Notes under the pieces: model-generated
Told to the model about the DNA's origin: nothing
The model's input: only the letters and a program-made list of their open reading frames with translations
Databases searched by the model: none
Source: Kineosporia babensis
GTDB lineage: Bacteria > Actinomycetota > Actinomycetes > Actinomycetales > Kineosporiaceae
Assembly: GCF_021129305.1 (NCBI RefSeq)
Contig: NZ_JAJOMB010000025.1
Location: 1-64,000, forward strand
Direction of reading: 5' to 3'
DNA length: 64,000 nt
Translations under genes and position numbers: made by a program
Part shown: positions 17,279 through 27,900 of the stretch, one piece after another
Layout of the letters: every line of letters starts with the position of its first letter
Numbering within the stretch: position 1 is the first letter of the stretch

Positions 17279-18912
17279 GACTGGTTCCTCTCCCGCTCGT
17301 ACCAGCGCTCCAGCTGGGGCAGCCGGCCGAGCCGGTCCGGGGTCCAGGGCCGGGTGCCCGTGCTCTCCCAGGCCCGGAACGGGACCCCGAGCTCGGCGCA
17401 CAGGTACTGGGCGGCGAACCGGCCCGAGGAGGCCGCCCGGATCAGCCCGCCACCGGCCACCCACTGCCCGGCCATCGAGAACCCGCTCAGGCCGGGCAGC
17501 CTCATCCGGTCACGGTTGACCATCCGGCCGGTGACGTCCTCGGCCTCGTCGAAGCCCTTCCAGGCCAGGATGCTGCCGTGGAAGTTGCCGGTGTAACGCT
17601 CGGTGGTCACCGGGGAGGCCACGTCGACCAGGTCGATCCGCTCGCCCAGGCCGGGGTGGCGGCGGTCCAGGAACTCGCGGACGAAGGCCGCCACCTCCCG
17701 TTTACGGGCCCGGTAGGCCGCGCGGTCGGTGGTGCGCAGCGACTTCCAGAAGGAGTAGTCGCTGAAGTAGGTGCAGTGGATCACCGACCTTCCCGGGGGC
17801 GCGAAGCCGTCCGAATAGCGCGAGCGCAGCTGCACCACCAGACTTTTCTGCAGAGCGCCGGGCAGGCGGGCCGCGTCGCCGGCGGACAGCAGGTAGGTGG
17901 TGCTGTGCGCGCTGTCGGCCGAGACGTCGCCCTTGACGCCGACGAAGGCCGACACCACGCCGGGGTAGAGCGTGCCCGGGCGGTGCAGCAGGTCCTGGTA
18001 CAGCCGGTCGGTGCGGGGACTGCTGAACCGACCCTCCAGCAGCCGGCCGAGCGTGGTGCGCCCGTCGCAGGCCGACACCACGTGCTCGGCGTGGTGCCGG
18101 GTGCCGTCGCGCAGTTCGACACCGGTGGCCCGGCCCTGGCTCACCAGGATCCGCTGCACCGCCGAGCGGTAGTGGATCTGCCCGCCCAGCGCGGTGTACC
18201 GCTCCTCGATCGAGCGGGCCAGGCCGAGGGAGCCACCCTGGGGGAAACCGGCGTTGCGGTTGTGGGCGGCGGCCAGGTTGAACAGGTAGGGCATCAGCGG
18301 GAAGTCCTGCGGGTCCTGGAAGAAGATGTTGGGGAAGGCCCGGCGCAGGAGCGGGTCGTGCAACTGCGCGCTGAAGCGGTTCATCGGGGTCGCCGCGTTG
18401 CGCCAGAACAGCCGCAGGGCCGGCAGCACGGCTCGTAGCAGGCCGAGCTTCTCGCGGACCGACTGCAGCGGAGCCGGTTTCAGGAACGGGTACAGGTCGA
18501 GGCGGACGAAGCGGCGCAGGTCGTTGCAGAACGAGCGGATGCTGGCGGCGTCAGCGGGGGACAGCTCGAGCAGGTGCTGCTCCAGGCGGTCCGGATCGGT
18601 GTAGAAGGTCACCGCCCGGCCGTGCTCGTCGACGACCCGGTTGAACATCTCGAAGTTGCGGATGCTCTTGCCGTCCAGGGCTCCCAGTTCCCGCCAGATC
18701 TGGTGGGCGTCGTTGCCCTCGGCGGTGCCGATCAGCCACTCGATGCAGTAGTCGAAGATGTAGCCCTTGCGCGACCAGGCGGTGCAGCAGCCGCCCGGCA
18801 GCACGTGTTTCTCGAAGATGCTCGTGGACAGGCCGCTCATCTGGGCGTAGCACCCGGTGGCCAGACCCGCGACCCCGGCGCCGACCACGATCACCCGCGG
18901 CTCAGCCGTCAT
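17275..18912 (-). CDS. ftdC: FAD-dependent phytoene desaturase-like cyclase of the PTM cluster (first copy)
   Basis: A 545-residue flavoenzyme of the CrtI superfamily. It has the dinucleotide-binding motif VVGAGVAGLATGCYAQ, then LPGGCCTAW, and the C-terminal GQWVAGGGLIRAASSG. About 40-50% of positions look shared with the next gene by eye. The ATG at 18912 lies 11 bases inside the end of the PKS-NRPS gene, so translation is coupled. It is expected to act on the polyene tetramate released by the PKS-NRPS and to form a carbocyclic ring. Confidence 0.88.
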   Translation of the reverse strand: MTAEPRVIVVGAGVAGLATGCYAQMSGLSTSIFEKHVLPGGCCTAWSRKGYIFDYCIEWLIGTAEGNDAHQIWRELGALDGKSIRNFEMFNRVVDEHGRAVTFYTDPDRLEQHLLELSPADAASIRSFCNDLRRFVRLDLYPFLKPAPLQSVREKLGLLRAVLPALRLFWRNAATPMNRFSAQLHDPLLRRAFPNIFFQDPQDFPLMPYLFNLAAAHNRNAGFPQGGSLGLARSIEERYTALGGQIHYRSAVQRILVSQGRATGVELRDGTRHHAEHVVSACDGRTTLGRLLEGRFSSPRTDRLYQDLLHRPGTLYPGVVSAFVGVKGDVSADSAHSTTYLLSAGDAARLPGALQKSLVVQLRSRYSDGFAPPGRSVIHCTYFSDYSFWKSLRTTDRAAYRARKREVAAFVREFLDRRHPGLGERIDLVDVASPVTTERYTGNFHGSILAWKGFDEAEDVTGRMVNRDRMRLPGLSGFSMAGQWVAGGGLIRAASSGRFAAQYLCAELGVPFRAWESTGTRPWTPDRLGRLPQLERWYERERNQS

Positions 18913-21900
18913 CGCGGGCTCCGGTGAGGGCCTGCCGGGCCAGAGCGGCGTTGTGCGGCAGGTGCCCGGCGCCCAGCATCTGGGCGTGGTCACCGGAACC
19001 GGCCAGCACGGTGACCGGTCCGGCCGAGCAGCCCTGCCAGCTGCCGGTCGCCGCGGGCACGGCCGCCTTGGTCTCGTCGAGGATGACCGTGATCGGCGCC
19101 GCCACCGTGCCCGTGTTCGGGGTCACGCTGGAGAACTCCAGGTAGTCACGAGCCTGCCGGAGCAGGTCCTCGGTGACCGCGTCGGTGCCGGTGTGCAGCC
19201 GGACGTGCCCGGCCAGTTCCTCTTCGAACCGGGCCAGGTGCTCCCCGGTGAGCTCGAACTGCCCGGCCGTGCGGTAGGCGTCGAGCATCACCAGCCCGGA
19301 CACCCGGTGCCCGCCCCGCTCCAGTTCCTTGCCGACCTCGAAGGCCAGGTTCCCGCCGAGCGAGTAGCCGAGCAGCCGGTAGGGACCGTGCGGTTGCAGG
19401 CCTCGCACCAGCTCGGCGTAGCGGCGCACCTTGTCCGGGCCGGGCAGGTAGTTGAAGGCGATCAGCCGGTGCCCGGGCAGATGGCCGGCGAAGCCGCGGT
19501 ACACCAGGCCGTGCCCGCCGGCCGGTGGGAAGCAGAACAGCGGCTCGGGTGCGTCCCGGTTGAAGGTGAGGAACGGTTCGCCGAGCCCGGCTTGGCCGGT
19601 GACGGCCTGTTCGAGCGCCTGGGCCATACCCTCCAGCGTGCTCACCCGGAACAGCTCGCTGACCGGCAACTGGACGCCGAAGTCGCTCTGCAGCAGGTAG
19701 ATCAGCTCGATCAGCCGGATCGAGTTGCCCCCGAGCTCGAAGAAGTCCTCGCCCCGCCCGCACTCGCCGCAGTCGAGCAGGGCGGCCCAGTGCCGGGCCG
19801 TCTCCTGTTCGTAGAGGGTGGCCGGTGGGTCGTCGCCCGGGGCCGGCCCGCTCCAGGGGCCCGCCCCGGGGTGGGCGGCCAGCGCCCCGAGATCCACCTT
19901 GCCGTTGGCGCTCAGTGGCAGCTGCGGCAGCTCCAGCACCAGGGCCGGAATCATGAAGGTGGGCAGGTGAGCGCTCAGGTGCGAACGCAGGGCCCGGCGC
20001 TCCAGGGTCCGGCCCTCGGCGAGGACCAGGTAGGCGCACAGCACCTGCTCGCCGCCCGGGCCCGGGCGAAGCCCCACCGCCGCCCGGGACACCGGCGGCC
20101 AGTCCGTCAACTGGGTCTCGATCTCACCGGGCTCGATCCGGTGCCCGCGGATCTTGACCTGGCTGTCGGTCCGCCCGGTCAGCTCCAGTTCGCCACGAGT
20201 GCTCCAGCGGGCGCTGTCCCCGGTGCGGTAGAACCGGCCGGCCGGGTGCTGGACGAACCGGCCGTCGGCGGGCCGGGTATCACCGACGTAGCCGCCGGCC
20301 ACGCCGCTGCCTCCGACCCAGAGCTCACCGACCACACCGGGCGGCACCACCTGACGGTGGCGGTCCAGCACGTACACGGCGGAGTTCGGGAAGGGCCGGC
20401 CGATCGGCACCGTCTGGGTCGCCGGCAGACCCTCGACCGAGCCCTCGAAGTAGGTGCTGTCGATCGTCGCCTCGCTGAGCCCGTAGGAGTTCACCAGCCG
20501 GGTGCCCGGGCCGCACAGCTCCTGCAGCTTGCGGTACTCCCCGACGGTCCAGACGTCGGAACCGACCACCACCAGCCGCAGGCCCGCCAGCCGCCGCCCG
20601 GTGCGCTCGCAGTGCTCGATCAGCCCGCGCACCACCGCGGGCACGAACTCCGCCGCGTGCACGCCGTGGGCCTCGACGGTGTCGAGCAACCGGGCCGGGT
20701 CGAACAGCAGATCCCGGTCGGCGAGCACCAGGGTGCCGCCGGTGGACAGGGCCCGGGCGAGGTCGCCGGTGAACACGTCGAACGGGAAGCCGGCCAGCTG
20801 CAGATGGGTGCGTACGTCGGAGTCCAGCCGGTACTCCTGGCGCCAGGCGGCGGTGACGGCCGCCAGGTTGCGGTGGCTGACTTGAACGGCCTTGGGAGTG
20901 CCGGAAGAACCGGAGGTCTGTACGACGTACGCGGCCGAGTCCGGCTCGGCCAGGCCGACTGGTTCATCAAGCCCGGGTCCGGGCCGGACGAGCTCGTCCA
21001 GCGTGCGGACCGGCGCCCCGGAAAGAGGACTCGGGGCGGAACCGACCACGATCAGCCCGGCGCCGGCGGTACGGATCACCCGGTTCAGGCGAGCCGGTGG
21101 ATCATGCGGGTCCAGCGGAAGATAGGCGGCCCCGGCCCGCCACACCGCCAGCAGGACGACGAACAGGTCGGGTGTCTTGTCCAGGGCCAGCGCCACCACC
21201 GAGCCCGGCCCGATCCCCAGTGCCCGCAGTCGGTGTGCAGCCGCACCGGAACGGTCTGCCAGATCCCGGTAGGTCAGCGGCCCGGTCCCCGAAGCCGGCA
21301 CCACGGCGATGGTTTCCGGCGAACGGTGGGCCGCCTGCAGAATCAGCTCGGGCACCGGTGGGCCGGTGGGCACCGTGCGCCCGCTTCCGCTCCAGTGCTC
21401 CACGATCTCCTGCCGCTCGGACCGGCTGATCAGCTCAAGGGTGTGCACCGGGGTCTCCTGCGGCACCGACGTCAGCCCGTCCAGCAGGCTGACGTAGTGC
21501 CGGGTCAGCCGGGCGACCGTGGCAGCGTCGAACAGGTCGCAGTTGTACTTGAGCACGCAGTGGAACCGCTGCTCGGCCTCGTCCTCGTAGACCGAGAGCG
21601 TGAGGTCGAACTGGCCCTCCTCCTCGGGCAGCTCGACGTACTCCAGCCGGTGGCCGTGCCCGACGGCCGAGACCTGGTGCACCAGCAGGATGAACATGGC
21701 CTGGAAGACCGCCGAGCGGCTCGGGTCGTGCGGCAGGCCGAGCTCGTCGACCAGCAGGACGAAGGGATACTCCTGGTGATCCAGCCCGCCCAGCACGCTG
21801 GAGCGCACCGAGGCGATCAGGCCGGCCACGCTCGGGTCGCCGGCCAGGCTGACGTGCAGCGGCAACGGGTTCACGAAGTACCCGTACACCGAGGCGAACT

Positions 21901-24900
21901 CCTTCTCGGTGCGGCCGGTCACCGGGGTGCCCACGACGATGTCGTCCTGCCCCGAGTACCGGTGCAGCAGAAGGTAGTAGGCCGCCATCAGGACGACGAA
22001 CACCGTGACGTCGTGCTCGCGGGCCAGGGCGTGCACCCGGGCGCTGGTGGCGGTGTCGAGGACGAAGAACTCCGAGGCGCCGTTGGTGGTCTGCACCGGT
22101 GGCCGGGGCCGGTCGGTGGGCAGCTCCAGCACCGGGATCGGCTCGGGCAGGTGCTGCTTCCAGTAGGCCAGCTGCCGGGCGGCCCCCGGCCCGGCCAGGA
22201 ACCGGTTCTGCCAGTTGAGGAAGTCCAGGTAGTGCGCACCGACCGGGGGCAGCGTGACCGGCTCACCCCGGCGCAGGCCTTCGTAGATGTCGAGGAGTTC
22301 CTGGATGTAGGTGAAGGTCGAGACCGCGTCCGAGACGATGTGGTGCACCGCCTTCATGAGCACCCACCGGTCGTCGGCCCGCCGGAACAACCGGAACCGG
22401 ACCAGCGGGTCGTGCTCCAGGTCGTACGGTCGCCGGTACTCCCGGATGATCATCGGGTAGATCTCGTCCCAGGCGAGGTCCGGCACGTCGAACACCGCCA
22501 GGTCCGGGGCGACCTCCCGGGGATCGCGGATGCGCTGCTGCGGGCGTCCGTCCCGGACCTCGAAGGCCGCCCGCAGCAGCGGATGCCGGGCCACCAGCTG
22601 CCGGGCCGCCTCGAGCATCAGCTCGGGCCGCAGAGGGGCGTGCACCTGCACTGCTCCGCCGATGTTGTAGGCGAACCCGTCGGGGTTGAGCTGCTTGAGG
22701 AACCAGAGCGCCTTCTGGTTCTGGGTGAGCGGGAACCGGTCGGGGTCGGTGAACACCTCGATGTCGGTGTCTGGAGCGGCCACTGCCCCGGACGGATCGC
22801 TGCTGAGCAGGTCGCACAGCTGCCCGGCCAGATCCGCCACACCGGCGCCGGACAGGAGCGCCATCACCGGCAGCGAGACCTGGAACTCGGTCGCGACCCG
22901 GGCCCGCAGTTCCATGGCCAGCAGCGAGTCCAGCCCACTGGTGGTCAGCCCGTCCTGCAGGGACAGGCGCTCGGCCGGAACGTGCAGGACCGAGGCGACA
23001 GCAGCGGTGAACGCCTCGGTGACCAGGGCCGGACGCTGCTGCGCAGGGCAGTCCCGGAACCGGTCCAGGAAGGCCGTACCCACCTCGACGGCCGGACCGG
23101 CCGTGGCCGCCAGCTCCGACACCAGCGGCGGCGGCACGGGATACCAGGCATGGAAGACCGGCCAGTCGACCACGGTGACGATCACGAACTGGGCCCGGTC
23201 CTGGCCGAGCAGCCGCTCCAGTACGGCCATCCCCGCCGCCGGGGTCAGCGCCGACATTCCCCGCGCGTCGCGGTAGTGGTCGACCAGGCCCAGATCCTTG
23301 ATCATGCCGGTGGCCCACGGCCCCCAGCAGATGCTGGTCGCGGGCAGCCCCAGGCCCCGGCGATGGTGCGCCAGCGCATCCAGAAAGGCGTTACCGGCGG
23401 CATAGTTCGTCTGCCCGGCCGTGGTCAGCAGCGAAGCCATCGAGGAGAACAGGACGAAGTGCTCCAGCGGCTCGTTCACCAGCAACTGGTGCAACAGCCA
23501 GGCCCCTACCGCTTTCGGGTCGTGCACGGCCTCGAAGGTGCCGCGATCCATCTGCGGCAGCAGGACGTCGTGGACCTGCGCAGCCAGGTGGAAGACACCC
23601 CGGATCGGCATCCCGGTGCGAGCCCGGTACCCCGCCAGCCAGGTGCGCAGACCTTCCTCGTCGGTGATGCTGACCGGCGCCAGAGCCACCTGCGCTCCAG
23701 CGGCCTCCAGCTCCCGGACGAACCGGACGGACGGGTTCTCGCTCGCCAGGGACGGCCACTGCTCGCGCTCGGGCAACCGGGTCCGGGCGAGCAGGATCAG
23801 CCGCCGTGCCCCGCGAGCCACCAGAAACCGGCACAGGACCTGGCCGAGGGCACCGAAGGCGCCGGTGACCAGATAGCTCCCGTCGGCGCGCAGGCTCAGC
23901 GGCAGCGCCTGCGGCAGATCGGCCGCGGCCGGCCGCAACCGGCTCGTCAGGCGAGCTGTTCCCCGCAAGGCGATTTCGTCGTCCTCAAGTTCAGGGTCTT
24001 GAAGTTCGCGCAGTAACGCGGTGATCTGCTCGGGGCCGGAGGCAACCCCTGGATCAAGATCGATCAGCCGCCCCCGGTGCTGCGGCAGTTCCTGATGCCG
24101 CAGCACCCTCCCGACACCCCAGACCCGGGCCGCTGCCGGGTTCGCCGGATCACCGGGAATCACGGCCTGGGCGCCTCGGGTGATCACGTGCAGCCGAGCG
24201 GAGGCGCTGCCGAGCAGGGCCTGCGCCAGGGTGATCAGCGAGTAACACTCCAGCGCGGTCGAATCCCTCAGATCGGAGGCGGTCATCGTCTCCGGCGCCG
24301 AAGCGTCCAGACCCCACAGATGGACGACGTGGTCGTAGCCGCTCACATCCGGTGGCAGCGGGGTGCCGGGAACCAGGACCTGCACCTGCTGCCCGGCCGC
24401 GATCAGCTGCTCGGCAAGGTCCGCACCAGTACCGCCGGCGTCCGCCAGGAGTAGCCAGCGCTCGCCGGCGTCGGACGGGATCGTCGGTGCCGGGGGTAGC
24501 TCGTGCCAGCGCAGCTCGGCCAGCCAGGTGTCGACGGTCGCGGAACTGACTGTGCCCGAGGCCTCGTCGACACGCTGGGCCTGCAGCCCGAGGATCTGGC
24601 CGAGCAGGCGTCCGTCGTCCGTGTAGAGCTGGATGTCGCCGGTGAGCGACTCGGTGTGACGTTCGGTGATGGTGGCCTGGGCCCAGAAGGGCTCGTCACC
24701 GGGCGATTCCATCCGGATCTCGGCGATCCGCGAGGGGAGGTACACCGGGTCCTGGGCGTTCGTGAGGAGCAAGGGGGTGAGCAGCGCCTGGAAGCAGGAG
24801 TCGAGCAGGACCGGATGAACGTCGTCAGCGGTGCCGACCGGCAGCACCTCCGGCCGGCGGATCCGGGCCAGGGCCTGATCGGGGCCGATCCAGACCTGGG

Positions 24901-27900
24901 CGATGCCCTGGAACGCCGGTCCGTAGTGATATCCGATCTGGGTGAGCTGCTGGTAGCAGGGGCCGGAATCGAGCACACAGGTGGCCTGTTCCCGCAGCCG
25001 GTCGGCGTTCCAGCGCGGTGTGACCGGGCGGGACTGCAGGGCCCGGAGGATGCCGTGGGCATGCACGCCGGTCTCGGAACTGACCGTGAACGAGGAGTCC
25101 TCGCGGGAGAACGCCAGCTGCAGCCGGGGCGCCGGGCGCGCCGGATCGTCGGAAAGGTACAGCGCCCGGCGCAGTTCCAGATCCGCCGTCACGAAGCCGG
25201 TCCCGCCGGTGAGTGCCCGTCCGGCCTGTACCGCCATCTCCACGTAGGCGGCAGCCGGGAACACGGCCACCGACTGGATCCGGTGGTCGCTCAGGTACGG
25301 CAGCGTTTCCAGATCGGGCCGGGCCGACCAGAGCGGTTCGCTGGACTCGGTGCGGATCCCCAGCAGCGGGTGGTCCTGCCGGCCGGTGCGAACCCGGGCC
25401 ACCGGTTCCGGCTCGATCCAGTGCCGGTCGCGGCGGAACGGGTAGGGCGGCAGGGACACCGGTACTCCGTCCGGCTGCAGCGCGTCCCAGTCCAGCGGCA
25501 CCCCGAGGGTGTGCAGGCGGGCCAGCGACCGGGTGAGACAGGCCTGCTCGTCCTCGAGCCGACGGATCGAGGGGATCGTGACGGCGTCCGGCAGGCACTC
25601 CCGGATCGAGTGCGCCAGCACCGGATGTGGGCCGATCTCCAGGAAGACCCGCTGGCCGGTCTCGGCCACGGCGTCGATCGCCGAGCGGAAACGGACCCGG
25701 CCCCGCACGTTGTCCCACCAGTACGACGCGTCCAGCTCCGGCCCGGTGGCCCGGCCCGGCCGGGCCGTCAGATACAGCGGAAGCTGCGCCGTACGGGCCG
25801 TGAGATCGCTCAGGCCGGTGAGCAACTCGTCCTTGATCTCCTCCATGGCGATGCTGTGGTAAGGCACCTGGACGTCGAGGAACTTCGCGAAGACCCCTTC
25901 GGCGCCGAGCCGGTCGCGGATCGCGGACAGCTCCTGCGGGGCGCCGGCCAGCGTCAGTGCGGCCGGGCTGTTGACCGCGGCGACCGACACCCGGTCGCCG
26001 TGCTCGGCCGCCACCCGCAGGCCTGACTCCTCGTCCAGCCCGACGGCCAGCATCGTGCCCGTGCCCACCAGCTTCTGCTGCAGGCGGGAGCGGTGCAGCG
26101 CCACCCGGACGGCGTCGGCCAGGGAGTAGACCCCGGCGTGCAGGAACGCGGCGATCTCACCGGTGCTGTGCCCGAGCACCGCGGCCGCTTCCACTCCGCG
26201 GGCGTTCCACAACGCCGCCAGCCCGGCCTGCACCGCGAGGTTGGCGGGCTGGGCCAGCCAGGTCTGACTCATCCGGGAGGCGGTTTCGTCGGCGCGCATC
26301 TCGTCGATCAGGCACCAGCCGGCCTGGGCGCGGATCAGCGCGTCGATCTCCTCGACCACCGCGCGGTAGACCGGCTCGGCCGCGAACAGCTGCTGCCCCA
26401 TGCCCCACCACTGCGGTCCCATCCCGGTGAAGACCCAGACCGGGCCGGGGCAGGGTATGACCGTGCCGGCAGGGGCATCCGGATGTTCCTGGTCCTGCGT
26501 GCAGGCGGCCAGGGCGGCCTCGAGCGTGCTCCGGTCGCGATAGACCACCACCCGCCGATGAGCGTGCTGTTGCCGGCGGTGGGCCAGGGTGTGGGCGACG
26601 TCCTCGGGGCGGGCGCCGTGGGCCAGTTCCTGCCGGATGCCTGCGGCCAGAACGGAAAGGGCTTGAGGACGTTCGCCCGACAAGGGCAGTAACGTCCAGT
26701 CCGGTCGGGGCCGGGTTTGCGGAACCGGTCCGGGCCCGGCCTGTTCCAGCAGGACGTGAGCGTTCGTCCCGCCGAAACCGAAGGAGTTGACCCCGGCCCG
26801 GGCCGGGCCTTGGTGCAGCGGCCAGGGGACGGCGGTGGTCGGGATCCGGTAGGGCATCGCGGCCAGGTCGATGGCCGGGTTGACCTCGCTCAGGTTGATG
26901 TGGGGCGGGATCACCCCGTGCTTCAGGGCCAGAACGGTCTTGATCAGCCCGGCGATCCCGGCCGCGGCCTCGGTGTGCCCGATGTTGGTCTTGACCGATC
27001 CGACGTAGCAGTGCTCGCCCGGGGCCCGGCCGATCTCCAGGGCCCGGCCCAGGGCAGCCGCCTCGATCGGGTCGCCCACCGGGGTGGAGGTGCCGTGCGC
27101 CTCGACGTACTGCAGTTCGCCCGGGGTGATGCCGGCCTGGGCGCAGACCCGGCTGATCAGGCGGACCTGGGCGTCGGGGTTGGGGACCGTGATGCCGTTG
27201 GTACGGCCGTCCTGGTTGACGCCGCTGCCGATCACCAGGGCATGGATCGGGTCGCCGTCGCGCTGCGCGTCCGCCAGTCGCTTGAGCGCGATCATGGCGA
27301 CCCCTTCGGCCCGGACGTAGCCGTCGGCCGCGGCGTCGAAGGTACGTGAACGGCCCGCGGGGGAGAGGAAACCGCCCTTGGTCTCGGCGATCGTGTACTG
27401 CGGGGCGAGATGCAGCAGAGCGCCGCCGGCCAGCGCCAGGCGGCTCTCGCCGCGGCGCAGGCTCTCGCAGGCCAGGTGCACCGCGACCAGGGAGGAACTG
27501 CAGGCGGTGTCCAGGGACAGGCTCGGGCCGCGCAGGTCCAGGCAGTACGAGATGCGGTTGGAGACCATCGTCATCATCGTGCCGGTGGCGGTGTGCGCGG
27601 CGATGGTCTCGAACCCGAGGTCGGAGAACTGCAGGATCTTGTAGTCGAGGGTGAAGGCTCCGACGAACACCCCGACGTCGGTTCCGGCGAGATCTCCCGG
27701 CCGCTGGCCGCCGTCCTCCAGCGCCTCCCAGCTGACCTCGAGCAGCTTGCGCTGCTGCGGGTCCATGTGGTCGGCCTCGCGCGGGCTGATCCCGAAGAAG
27801 CCGGGGTCGAACTCGTCGAAGCCGTCGATGTAGCCGCCGCGGCCACCCACCAGCCGGCCCGGCCGGGTGGCCTCGCGGCTGGCGAGCGTGTCCGTGTCGT

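Noticed and set aside
18857..24016. A 1719-codon open frame on the plus strand
   Set aside because: It is the antisense of the PKS-NRPS gene; GC-rich wobble bases remove stops on the opposite strand. Its product is low-complexity Gly/Gln/Arg/Val sequence with no family signal.
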